Shown piece by piece: positions 23,451 through 34,998 of a stretch of DNA of 64,000 nt (positions are counted from its first letter, which is position 1; every line of letters starts with the position of its first letter). Source of the DNA: Nomia melanderi (lineage: Eukaryota > Arthropoda > Insecta > Hymenoptera > Halictidae). The stretch covers positions 930,001-994,000 of the forward strand of contig NW_027475149.1 in assembly GCF_051020985.1 (NCBI RefSeq). The letters run 5' to 3'. Made by a program: the position numbers and the translations under genes. A model generated the notes under the pieces. The model saw only the letters and a list, made by a program, of their open reading frames with translations. It was not told the DNA's origin and made no database searches.

Positions 23451-26134
23451 ATCACCATATATATATTGGATCTTTCCCTGACCCTGAGTGTCCGACCCCA
23501 TGTGACGGTGGTTTTGTCGGCCCCTGGTGGTCCGTGGTCGTTCCCGCTGCACAGATTCATGCGCCAAGGCTTCCTGCAGACAATGCAATTTGATTTATTG
23601 CGCTATCTGTCATAGCATCCGAGATATCACCAGATATATATTGAATTTTTCCTTGACCCTGACAGTCCGGCCCCATGAGACGGTGGTTTTCTCGGCCCCT
23701 GGTGGTCCGAGATCGTTCCCGCTGCACAGATTCATGCGCTAGGGCCTCCTGCAGACAATGCACTTTGATTTATTGCGCTATCTCTAATAGCACCCGAGAT
23801 ATCACCCGACATATATTGGATTTTTCCTTGACCCTGACAGTCCGGCCCCATGTGTCGATGGTTTTCACGGCCCCTCGAGGTCCGAGGTCGATCCCGCTGC
23901 ACAGATCCATGCGCCAGGGCCTCCAACAGACAATGCACTCTGATTTATTGCGCTATCTCTAATAGCACCCGAGATATCACCAGATATATATTGGATTTTT
24001 CCCTGACCCTGACAGTCCGGCCCCATGAGACGGTAGTTTTCTCGGCCCCTGGTGGTCCGAGGTCGTTCCCGCTGCACAGATTCATGCGCTAGGGCCTCCT
24101 GCAGACAATGAACTTTGATTTATTTCGCTATCTCTAATAGCACCCGAGATATCACCAGATATATATTGGATTTTTCCCTCACCCTGACAGTCAGGCCAGA
24201 TGAGACGGTGGTTTTCTCGGTCCCTGCTGGTCCGAGGCCGTTCCCGCTGAACAGATTCATGCTCCAGGGCCTCCTCCAGACAATGCACTTTGATTTATTG
24301 CGCTATCTCTAATATCACCCGAGATATCACCAGATATATATTGGATTTTTCCTTGACCCTGACACTCCGGCCCCATGTGTCGATGGTTTTCCCTGTCCCT
24401 CGTGGCCCGAGGTCGATGCCGCTGAACAGATTCATGCGCCAAGGCTTCCTGCAGACAATTCACTTTGATTTATTGCGCCATCTGTAATAGCACCCGAGAT
24501 ATCACCAGATATATATTGGATATTTCCCTGACCCTGACAGTCCGGCCCCATGAGACGGTGATTTTCTCGGCCCCTGGTGGTCCGAGGTCGTTCCCGCAGC
24601 ACAGATTCATGCGCCCGGGCATCCTACAGACAATGTACTTTGGTTTAATGCGCTATCTCTAATAGCACCCGAGATATCACCAGATATATATTGGATCTTT
24701 CCCTGACCCTGAGTGTCCGACCCCATGTGACGGTGGTTTTGTCGGCCCCAGGTGGTCCGAGGTCGTTCCCGCTGCACAGATTCATGCGCCAAGGCTTCCT
24801 GCAGACAATGCAATTTGATTTATTGCGCTATCTCTAATATCACCCGAGATATCACCAGATATATATTGGATTTTTCCTTGACCCTGACACTCCGGCCCCA
24901 TGTGTCGATGGTTTTCCCGGTCCCTCGTGGCCCGAGATCGATCCCGCTGAACAGATTCATGCGCCAAGGCTTCCTGCAGACAATGCACTTTGATTTATTG
25001 CGCCATCTGTAATAGCACCCGAGATATCACCAGATTTATATTGGATTTTTCCCTGACCATGAGTGTCCGTCCCCATGAGACGGTGGTTTTCTCGGTCCCT
25101 CGTGGTCCGATGTCGATCCCGCTGCACAGATTCATGCGCCAGGATCTCCTACAGACAATGCACTTTGATTTATTGCGCTATCTGTAATAGCACCCGAGAT
25201 ATCACCAGATGTGTATTGGATTTTTCCCTGACCCTGAGTGTCCGACCCCATGAGACGGTGGTTTTCTCGGCTCCTGGGTTTCCGAGGTCGATCCCGCTGA
25301 ACAGATTCATGCGCCAAGGCTTCCTGCAGACAATTCACTTTGGTTTATTGCGCTTTCTGTAATAGCACCCGAGATATTACCATATATATATTGGGTTTTC
25401 CCCTGACCCTGAGTGTCCGGCCCCATGAGACGGTGGTTTTCTCGGCCCCTGGTGGTCCGAGGTCGTTCCCGCTGCACCGATTCATGCGCCAGGGCCTCCT
25501 GCAGACAATTCACTTTGATTTATTTCGCTATCTGTAATAGTACCCGAGATATCACCAGATATATATTGGATTTTTCCCTGACCCTGAGTGTCCGACCCCA
25601 TGAGACTGTGGTTTTCTCTGGCGATGGTGGTCCGAGGTCGTTCCCGCTGCACAGATTCATGCGCCAGGGCCTCCTACAGACAATGCACTTTGATTTATTT
25701 CGCTATCTGTAATAGCACCCGAGATATCACCAGATATATATTGGATTTTACCCTGACCCTGAGTGTCCGGCCCCATGAGACGGTGATTTTCTCGGCCCCT
25801 GGTGGTCCGAGGGCGTTCCCGCTGCTCAGATTCATGCGCCAGTGCCTCCTGCAGATAATTCACTTTGATTTATTGCGCTATCTGTAATAGGACCCGAGAT
25901 ATCACCAGATATATATTGGATTTTCCCCTGACCCTGCGTGTCCGGCCCCATGAGACTGTGGTTTTTTCGGCCCCTGGTGGTCCGAGGTCGTTCCCGCTGC
26001 ACAGATTCAGGCGCCAGGGCCTCCTGCAGATAACTCACTTTGGTTTATTGCGCTATCTCTAATAGCACCCGAGATATCACCAGATATATATTGGATTTTT
26101 CCCTGACCCTGAGTGTCCGGCACCATGAGACGGT

Positions 26135-26651
26135 GGTTTTCTCGGCCCCTGGTGGTCCGAGGTCGTTCCCGCTGCTCAGATTCATGCGCCAGGGCCTCCT
26201 ACAGACAATGCACTTTGGTTTATTGCGCTATCTCTAATAGCACCCGAGTTATCACCAGATATATATTGGATTTTCCCCTGACCCTGAGTGTCCGGCCCCA
26301 TGAGACTGTGGTTTTCTCGGCCCCTGGTGGTCCGAGGTCGTTCCCGCTGCACAGATTCATCCATCAGGGCCTCCTACAGACAATGCACTTTGATTTATTG
26401 AGCTATCTGTAATAGTACCCGAGATATCACCAGATATATATTGGATTTTACCCTGACCCTGAGTGTCGGACCCCATGAGACTGTGGTTTTCTCTGGCGAT
26501 GGTGGTCCGAGGTCGTTCCCGCTGCACAGATTCATGCGCCAGGGCCTCCTACAGACAATGCACTTTGATTTATTTCGCTATCTGTAATAGCACCCGAGAT
26601 ATCACCAGATATATATTGGATTTTACCCTGACCCTGAGTGTCCGGCCCCAT
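26135..26651 (+). repeat. R4 copy of the R1 segment at 1634-2150
   Basis: Contains in order the 'cgagttatcacc', 'catccatcagggcc', 'ttgagctat', 'tagtacccgag' and 'tctggcgatgg' variants found together otherwise only near 1.6-2.1 kb. A second monomer of the last type is nearby at 25551. Confidence 0.8.
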
Positions 26652-26775
26652 GAGACGGTGATTTTCTCGGCCCCTGGTGGTCCGAGGTCGTTCCCGCTGC
26701 ACAGATTCATGCGCCAGGGCCTCCTACAGACAATGCACTTTGATTTATTGCGCTATCTCTAATAGCACCCGAGAT

Positions 26776-27473
26776 ATCACCAGATATATATTGGATATTC
26801 CCCTGACCCTGAGTGTCCGGCCCCATGTGACTGTGGTTTACTCGGCCCCTGGTGGTCCGAGGTCGTTCCCGTTGCACAGATTCATGCGCCAGGGCCTCCT
26901 GCAGATAATTCACTTTGGTTTATTGCGCTATCTCTAATAGCACCCGAGATATCACCAGATATATATTGGATATTCCCCTGACCCTAAGTGTCCGGCCCCA
27001 TGTGACTGTGGTTTACTCGGCCCCTGGTGGTCCGAGGTCGTTCCCGTTGCACAGATTCATGCGCCAGGGCCTCCTGCAGATAATTCACTTTGGTTTATTG
27101 CGCTATCTCTAATAGCACCCGAGATATCACCAGATATATATTGGATTTTCCCCTGACCCTGAGTGTCCGGCCCCATGAGACTGGTTTTCTCGGCCCCTGG
27201 TGGTCCGAGGTCGTTCCCGCTGCACAGATTCATGCGCCAGGGCCTCCTACAGACAATGCACCTTGATTTATTGCGCTATCTGTAATAGCACCCGGGATAT
27301 CACCACATATATATTGGATTTTTCCCTGACCCAGAGTGTCCGGCCCCATGAGCCGGTGGTTTTCTCGGCCCCTGGTGGTCCGAGGTCGTTCCCGCTGCAC
27401 AGATTCAGGCGCCAGGGCCTCCTACAGACAATGCACTTTGATTTATTGCACTATATGTAATAGCACCCGAGAT
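26776..27473 (+). repeat. Module l-l-b'-c (copy at 34301-34998)
   Basis: Two l monomers in tandem (26776, 26951; the second with 'ccctaagtgtcc'), then b' (27126, 173 bp), then c (27299). The same four in the same order, including the 'ccctaagtg' change in the second l, are at 34301-34998, 7525 bp away (43 monomers). The copies separate inside c: 'gattcaggcg' here, 'gatgcatgcg' there. Confidence 0.85.
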
Positions 27474-29225
27474 ATCACCAGATATATATTGGATTTTACC
27501 CTGACCCTGAGTGTCCCGTCCCATGAGACGGTGGTTGTCTCGGCCCCTGATTGGTCCGAGGTCGTTCCCGCTGCACACATTCAGGCGCCAGGGCCTCCTA
27601 CAGACAATGCACTTTGGTTTATGGCGCTATCTGTAATAGCACCCGAGATATCACCAGAAATATATTGGATTTTTCACTGACCCTGAGTGTCCGGCCCCAT
27701 GAGACGGTGGTTTTCTCGGCCCCTGGTGGTCCGAGGTCGTTCCCGCTGTACAGATTCATGCGCCAGGGCCTCCTACAGACAATGCGCTTTGATTTATTGC
27801 GCTATCTCTAATAGCACCCGAGATATCACCAGATATATATTGGATATTTCCCTGACCCTGAGTGTCCAGCCCCATGAGACGGTGGTTTTCTCGGCCCCTG
27901 GTGGTCCGAGGTCGTTCCCGCTGCACAGATTCATGCGCCAGGGACTCCTGCAGATAATTCACTTTCGTTTATTGCGCTATCTCTAATAGCACCCGAGATA
28001 TCACCAGATATATATTGGATATTCCCCTGACCCTGAGTGTCCGGCCCCATGAGACTGTGGTTTTCTCGGCCCCTGGTGGTCCGAGGTCGTTCCCGCTGCA
28101 CAGATTCATGCGCCAGGGCCTCCTACAGACAATGCACTTTGATTTATTGCGCTATCTGTAATAGCACCCGAGATATCACCAGATATATATTGGATTTTCC
28201 CCTGACCCTGAGTGTCCGGCCCCATGAGACGGTGGTTTTCTCGTCCCCTGGTGGTCCGAGGTCGTTCCCGCTGCACAGATTCATGCGCCAGGGCCTCCTA
28301 CAGACAATGCACCTTGATTTATTGCGCTATCTGTAATAGCACCCGGGATATCACCACATATATATTGGATTTTTCCCTGACCCAGAGTGTCCGGCCCCAT
28401 GAGCCGGTGGTTTTCTCGGCCCCTGGTTGTCCGAGGTCGTTCCCGCTGCACAGATTCATGCGCCAGGGCCTCCTACAGACAATGCACTTTGATTTATTGC
28501 ACTATATGTAATAGCACCCGAGATATCACCAGATATATATTGGATTTTACCCTGACCCTGAGTGTCCCGTCCCATGAGACGGTGGTTGTCTCGGCACCTG
28601 ATTGGTCCGAGGTCGTTCCCGCTGCACAGATTCATGCGCCAGGGCCTCCTACAGACAATGCACTTTGGTTTATGGCGCTATCTGTAATAGCACCCGAGAT
28701 ATTACCAGAAATATATTGGATTTTTCACTGACCCTGAGTGTCCGGCCCCATGAGACGGTGGTTTTCTCGGCCCCTGGTGGTCCGAGGTCGTTCCCGCTGT
28801 ACAGATTCATGCGCCAGGGCCTCCTACAGACAATGCGCTTTGATTTATTGCGCTATCTCTAATAGCACCCGAGATATCACCAGATATATATTGGATATTT
28901 CCCTGACCCTGAGTGTCCAGCCCCATGAGACGGTGGTTTTCTCGGCCCCTGGTGGTCCGAGGTCGTTCCCGCTGCACAGATTCATGCGCCACGGCCTCCT
29001 ACAGACAATGCACTTTGATTTATTGCGCTATCTGTAATAGGACACGAGATATCACCAGATATATATTGGATTTTCCCCTGACCCTGCGTGTCCGGCCCCA
29101 TGAGACTGTGGTTTTTTCGGCCCCTGGTGGTCCGAGGTCGTTCCCGCTGCACAGATTCAGGCGCCAGGGCCTCCTGCAGATAGCTCACTTTGGTTTATTG
29201 CGCTATCTCTAATAGCACCCGAGAT
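27126..29225 (+). repeat. Six-monomer HOR, two tandem copies
   Basis: First copy: b' 27126, c 27299, d 27474, e 27650, f 27825, then 28000 ('gatattcccc'). Second copy: b 28175, c 28350, d 28525, e 28701, f 28876, then g 29051. The c-to-c distance is 1051 bp, that is six monomers with the 176-bp d. The last monomer of the unit differs between copies, so only five of six positions are truly repeated. Confidence 0.85.
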
Positions 29226-30098
29226 ATCACCAGATATATATTGGATTTTTCCCTGACCCTGAGTGTCCGGCACCATGAGACGGTGGTTTTCTCGGCCCCT
29301 GGTGGTCCGAGGTCGTTCCCGCTGCACAGATTCATGCGCCAGGGACTCCTGCAGATAATTCACTTTCGTTTATTGCGCTATCTCTAATAGCACCCGAGAT
29401 ATCACCAGATATATATTGGATATTCCCCTGACCCTGAGTGTACGGCCCCATGAGACTGTGGTTTTCTCGGCCCCTGGTGGTCCGAGGTCGTTCCCGCTGC
29501 ACAGATTCATGCGCCAGGGCCTCCTACAGACAATGCACTTTGATTTATTGCGCTATCTGTAATAGCACCAGAGATATCACCAGATAAATATTGGATTATC
29601 CCCTGACCCTGAGTGTCCGGCCCCATGAGACGGTGGTTTTCTCGGCCCCTGGTGGTCCGAGGTCGTTCCCGCTGGCCACATTTATGCGCCAGGGCCTCCT
29701 ACAGACAATGCACTTTGATTTATTGCGCTATCTCTAATAGCACCCGAGATATCACCAGATATATATTGGATTTTCCCCTGACCCTGAGTGTCCGGCCCCA
29801 TGAGACTGGTTTTCTCGGCCCCTGGTGGTCCGAGGTCGTTCCCGCTGCACAGATTCATGCGCCAGGGCCTCCTACAGGCAATGCACTTTGATTTATTGCG
29901 CTATCTGTAATAGCACCAGATATATCACCAGATATATATTGGATTTTACCCTGACCCTGAGTGTCCGGCCCCATGAGACGGTGGTTGTCTTGGCCCCTGG
30001 AAGTCCGAGGATGTTCCCGCTGCACAGATTCATGCGCCAGTGCCTCCTGCAGATAATTCACTTTGGTTTACTGCGCTATCTCTAATAGCACCCGAGAT

Positions 30099-32200
30099 AT
30101 CACCAGATATATATTGGATTTTACCCTGACCCTGAGTGTCCGGCCCCATGAGACGGTGGTTTTCTCGGCCCCTGGTGGTCCGAGGTCGTTCCCGCTGCAC
30201 AGATTCATGCGCCAGGGCCTCCTACAGACAATGCACCTTGATTTATTGCGCTATCTGTAATAGCACCCGGGATATCACCACATATATATTGGATTTTTCC
30301 CTGACACAGAGTGTCCGGTCCCCATGAGCCGGTGGTTTTCTCGGCCCCTGGTGGTCCGAGGTCGTTCCCGCTGCACAGATTCATGCGCCACGGCCTCCTG
30401 CAGACAATGCACTTTGATTTATTGCGCTATATGTAATAGCACCCGAGATATCACCAGATATATATTGGATTTTACCCTTACCCTGATTGTCCCGTCCCAT
30501 GAGACGGTGGTTGTCTCGGCCCCTGATCGGTCCGAGGTCGTTCCCGCTGCACAGATTCATGCGCCAGGGCCTCCTACAGACAATGCACTTTGGTTTATGG
30601 CGCTATCTGTAATAGCACCCGAGATATCACCAGAAATTTATTGGATTTTTCACTGACCCTGAGTGTCCGGCCCCATGAGACGGTGGTTTTCTCGGCCCCT
30701 GGTGGTCCGAGGTCGTTCCCGCTGTACAGATTCATGGGCCAGGGCCTCCTACAGACAATGCGCTTTGATTTATTGCGCTATCTGTAATAGCACCCGAGAT
30801 ATCACCAGATATATATTGGATATTTCCCTCACCCTGAGTGTCCAGCCCTATGAGACGGTGGTTTTCTCGGCCCCTGGTGGTCCGAGGTCGTTCCCGCTGC
30901 ACAGATTCATGCGCCACGGCCTCCTACAGACAATGCACTTTGATTTATTGCGCTATCTGTAATAGGACCCGAGATATCACCAGATATATATTGGATTTTC
31001 CCCTGACCCTGCGTGTCCGGCCCCATGAGACTGTGGTTTTCTCGCCCCCTGGTGGTCCGAGGTCGTTCCCGCTGCACAGATTCAGGCGCCAGGGCCTCCT
31101 GCAGATAACTCACTTTGGTTTATTGCGCTATCTCTAATAGCACCCGAGATATCACCAGATATATATTGGATTTTTCCCTGGCCCTGAGTGTCCGGCACCA
31201 TGAGACGGTGGTTTTCTCGGCCCCTGGTGGTCCGAGGTCGTTCCCGCTGCACAGATTCATGCGCCAGGGCCTCCTACAGGCAATGCACTTTGATTTATTG
31301 CGCTATCTGTAATATCACCCGAGATATCACCAGATATATATTGGATTTGTCCCTGACCCTGAATGTCCGACCCCATGAGGCGGTGGTTTTCTCGGCCCCT
31401 GGTGGTCCGAGGTCGTTCCCGCTGCACAGGTCCATGCGCCAGGGCCACCTGCAGACAATGCACTTTGATTTATTACGCTATCTGTAATAGCACCAGAGAT
31501 ATCACCAGATAAATATTGGATTATCCCCTGACCCTGAGTGACCTGCCCCATGAGACGGTGGTTTTCTCGGCCCCTGGTGGTCCGAGGTCGTTCTCGCTGG
31601 CCACATTTATGCGCCAGGGCCTCCTACAGACAATGCACTTTGATTTATTGCGCTATCTGTAAGAGCACGCGAGATATCACCAGATATATATTGGATTTTT
31701 CCCTGACCCTGACAGTCCGGCCCCATCAGACGGTGATTTTCTCGGCCCCTGGTGGTCCGAGGGCGTTCCCGCTGCACAGATTCATGCGCCAGGGCTTCCT
31801 ACAGACAATGCACTTTTATTTATTGCGCTATCTCTAATAGCACCCGAGATATCACCAGATATATATTGGATATTCCCCTGACCCTGAGTGTCCGGCCCCA
31901 TGTGACTGTGGTTTACTCGGCCCCTGGTGGTCCGAGGTCGTTCCCGCTGCACAGATTCATGCGCCAGGGCCTCCTACAGGCAATGCACTTTGGTTTATTG
32001 CGCTATCTCTAATAGCACCCGAGATATCACCAGACATATATTGGATTTTTCCCTGACCCTGAGTGTCCGACCACATGAGACGGTAGTTTTCTCGGCCGCT
32101 GGCATTCCGAGGTCTTTCCCGCTGCACAGATTCATGCGTCAGGGCCTCCTACAGACAATGCACTTTGATTTATTGCGCTATCTGTAATAGGACCCGAGAT
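30099..32200 (+). repeat. R4 long module, copy 1 (b-c-d-e-f-g-h-i-j-k-l-m)
   Basis: Twelve monomers: b 30099, c 30274, d 30450, e 30626, f 30801, g 30976, h 31151, i 31326 ('gaatgtccgacc', 'gaggcgg', 'caggtccatg'), j 31501 ('agataaatattggattatcc', 'gtgacctgcccc'), k 31676 ('gacagtcc', 'catcagacgg'), l 31851, m 32026 ('gaccacatgag', 'ggcattccgagg'). The run is repeated immediately after one chimeric monomer, at 32376-33950, but without d, e and k. Confidence 0.88.
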
Positions 32201-32375
32201 ATCACCAGATATATATTGGATTTTCCCCTGACCCTGCGTGTCCGGCCCCATGAGACGGTGGTTGTCTTGGCCCCTGGAAGTCCGAGGATGTTCCCGCTGC
32301 ACAGATTCATGCGCCAGTGCCTCCTGCAGATAATTCACTTTGGTTTACTGCGCTATCTCTAATAGCACCCGAGAT
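32201..32375 (+). repeat. Chimeric monomer n at the junction of the two R4 long modules
   Basis: The 5' part carries the g marker 'ctgcgtgtcc' and follows 'aataggacccgag', as g monomers do. The 3' part carries 'gttgtcttgg', 'ggaagtccgaggatg' and 'gccagtgcc', which are specific to the monomer at 29924. The exchange lies between unit 36 and about unit 60. It joins the end of copy 1 to the start of copy 2, as expected of the unequal crossover that created the duplication. Confidence 0.85.
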
Positions 32376-33950
32376 ATCACCAGATATATATTGGATTTTA
32401 CCCTGACCCTGAGTGTCCGGCCCCATGAGACGGTGGTTTTCTCGGCCCCTGGTGGTCCGAGGTCGTTCCCGCTGCACAGATTCATGCGCCAGGGCCTCCT
32501 ACAGACAATGCACCTTCATTTATTGCGCTATCTGTAATAGCACCCGGGATATCACCACATATATATTGGATTTTTCCTTGACACAGAGTGTCCGGCCCCA
32601 TGAGCCGGTGGTTTTCTCGGCCCCTGGTGGTCCGAGGTCGTTCCCGCTGCACAGATTCATGCGCCACGGCCTCCTGCAGACAATGCACTTTGATTTATTG
32701 CGCTATATGTAATAGCACCCGAGATATCACCAGATATATATTGGATATTTCCCTCACCCTGAGTGTCCAGCCCTATGAGACGGTGGTTTTCTCGGCCCCT
32801 GGTGGTCCGAGGTCGTTCCCGCTGCACAGATTCATGCGCCACGGCCTCCTACAGACAATGCACTTTGATTTATTGCGCTATCTGTAATAGGACCCGAGAT
32901 ATCACCAGATATATATTGGATTTTCCCCTGACCCTGCGTGTCCGGCCCCATGAGACTGTGGTTTTCTCGCCCCCTGGTGGTCCGAGGTCGTTCCCGCTGC
33001 ACAGATTCAGGCGCCAGGGCCTCCTGCAGATAACTCACTTTGGTTTATTGCGCTATCTCTAATAGCACCCGAGATATCACCAGATATATATTGGATTTTT
33101 CCCTGGCCCTGAGTGTCCGGCACCATGAGACGGTGGTTTTCTCGGCCCCTGGTGGTCCGAGGTCGTTCCCGCTGCACAGATTCATGCGCCAGGGCCTCCT
33201 ACAGGCAATGCACTTTGATTTATTGCGCTATCTGTAATATCACCCGAGATATCACCAGATATATATTGGATTTGTCCCTGACCCTGAATGACCGACCCCA
33301 TGAGGCGGTGGTTTTCTCGGCCCCTGGTGGTCCGAGGTCGTTCCCGCTGCACAGGTCCATGCGCCAGGGCCACCTGCAGACAATGCACATTGATTTATTA
33401 CGCTATCTGTAATAGCACCAGGGATATCACCAGATAAATATTGGATTATCCCCTGACCCTGAGTGACCTGCCCCATGAGACGGTGGTTTTCTCGGCCCCT
33501 GGTGGTCCGAGGTCGTTCTCGCTGGCCACATTTATGCGCCAGGGCCTCCTACAGACAATGCACTTTGATTTATTGCGCTATCTCTAATAGCACCCGAGAT
33601 ATCACCAGATATATATTGGATATTCCCCTGACCCTGAGTGTCCGGCCCCATGTGACTGTGGTTTACTCGGCCCCTGGTGGTCCGAGGTCGTTCCCGCTGC
33701 ACAGATTCATGCGCCAGGGCCTCCTACAGGCAATGCACTTTGGTTTATTGCGCTATCTCTAATAGCACCCGAGATATCACCAGACATATATTGGATTTTT
33801 CCCTGACCCTGAGTGTCCGACCACATGAGACGGTAGTTTTCTCGGCCGCTGGCATTCCGAGGTCTTTCCCGCTGCACAGATTCATGCGTCAGGGCCTCCT
33901 ACAGACAATGCACTTTGATTTATTGCGCTATCTGTAATAGGACCCGAGAT
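32376..33950 (+). repeat. R4 long module, copy 2 (b-c-f-g-h-i-j-l-m)
   Basis: Nine monomers matching copy 1 almost exactly: b 32376, c 32551, f 32726, g 32901, h 33076, i 33251, j 33426, l 33601, m 33776. Types d and e (between c and f) and k (between j and l) are absent. The few substitutions that I see, such as 'gaatgaccgacc' for 'gaatgtccgacc' in i, indicate a recent copy. Confidence 0.88.
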
Positions 33951-34300
33951 ATCACCAGATATATATTGGATTTTCCCCTGACCCTGCGTGTCCGGCCCCA
34001 TGAGACTTTGGTTTTTTCGGCCCCTGGTGGTCCGAGGTCGTTCCCGCTGCACAGATTCAGGCGCCAGGGCCTCCTGCAGATAACTCACTTTGGTTTATTG
34101 CGCTATCTCTAATAGCACCCGAGATATCACCAGATATATATTGGATTTTTCCCTGACCCTGAGTGTCCGGCACCATGAGACGGTGGTTTTCTCGGCCCCT
34201 GGTGGTCCGAGGTCGTTCCCGCTGCACAGATTCATGCGCCAGGGCCTCCTACAGACAATGCACTTTGTTTTATTGGGCTATCTCTAATAGCACCCGAGAT

Positions 34301-34998
34301 ATCACCAGATATATATTGGATATTCCCCTGACCCTGAGTGTCCGGCCCCATGTGACTGTGGTTTACTCGGCCCCTGGTGGTCCGAGGTCGTTCCCGTTGC
34401 ACAGATTCATGCGCCAGGGCCTCCTGCAGATAATTCACTTTGGTTTATTGCGCTATCTCTAATAGCACCCGAGATATCACCAGATATATATTGGATATTC
34501 CCCTGACCCTAAGTGTCCGGCCCCATGTGACTGTGGTTTACTCGGCCCCTGGTGGTCCGAGGTCGTTCCCGTTGCACAGATTCATGCGCCAGGGCCTCCT
34601 GCAGATAATTCACTTTGGTTTATTGCGCTATCTCTAATAGCACCCGAGATATCACCAGATATATATTGGATTTTCCCCTGACCCTGAGTGTCCGGCCCCA
34701 TGAGACTGGTTTTCTCGGCCCCTGGTGGTCCGAGGTCGTTCCCGCTGCACAGATTCATGCGCCAGGGCCTCCTACAGACAATGCACCTTGATTTATTGCG
34801 CTATCTGTAATAGCACCCGGGATATCACCACATATATATTGGATTTTTCCCTGACCCAGAGTGTCCGGCCCCATGAGCCGGTGGTTTTCTCGGCCCCTGG
34901 TGGTCCGAGGTCGTTCCCGCTGCACAGATGCATGCGCCAGGGCCTCCTGCAGATAATTCACTTTGGTTTATTGCGCTATCTCTAATAGCACCCGAGAT
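34301..34998 (+). repeat. Module l-l-b'-c, second copy
   Basis: Monomers 34301, 34476, 34651 (173 bp) and 34824 repeat 26776-27473. The preceding monomer here (34126, type h) has a mutated 3' end ('ttgttttattgggctat'), which sets this copy's left flank apart from that at 26.6 kb. Confidence 0.85.

Larger units (their letters stand above)
17676..25375. repeat. Block R3: diverse monomers, 'gacagtcc' class and D type
   Basis: Forty-four monomers. Most have 'gacagtcc' instead of 'gagtgtcc'; many have 'tgtgtcgatgg' with 'ggtccctcgtgg' and 'gccaaggcttcctgc'. Adjacent monomers are less alike than in R1, R4 or R5, and I see only short local repeats: 18201-18725 resembles 23801-24325 at offset 5600 bp (32 monomers). 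Four D-type monomers occur only here and one more in R6. The greater divergence fits an older or less homogenised part of the array, which is an inference. Confidence 0.75.
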
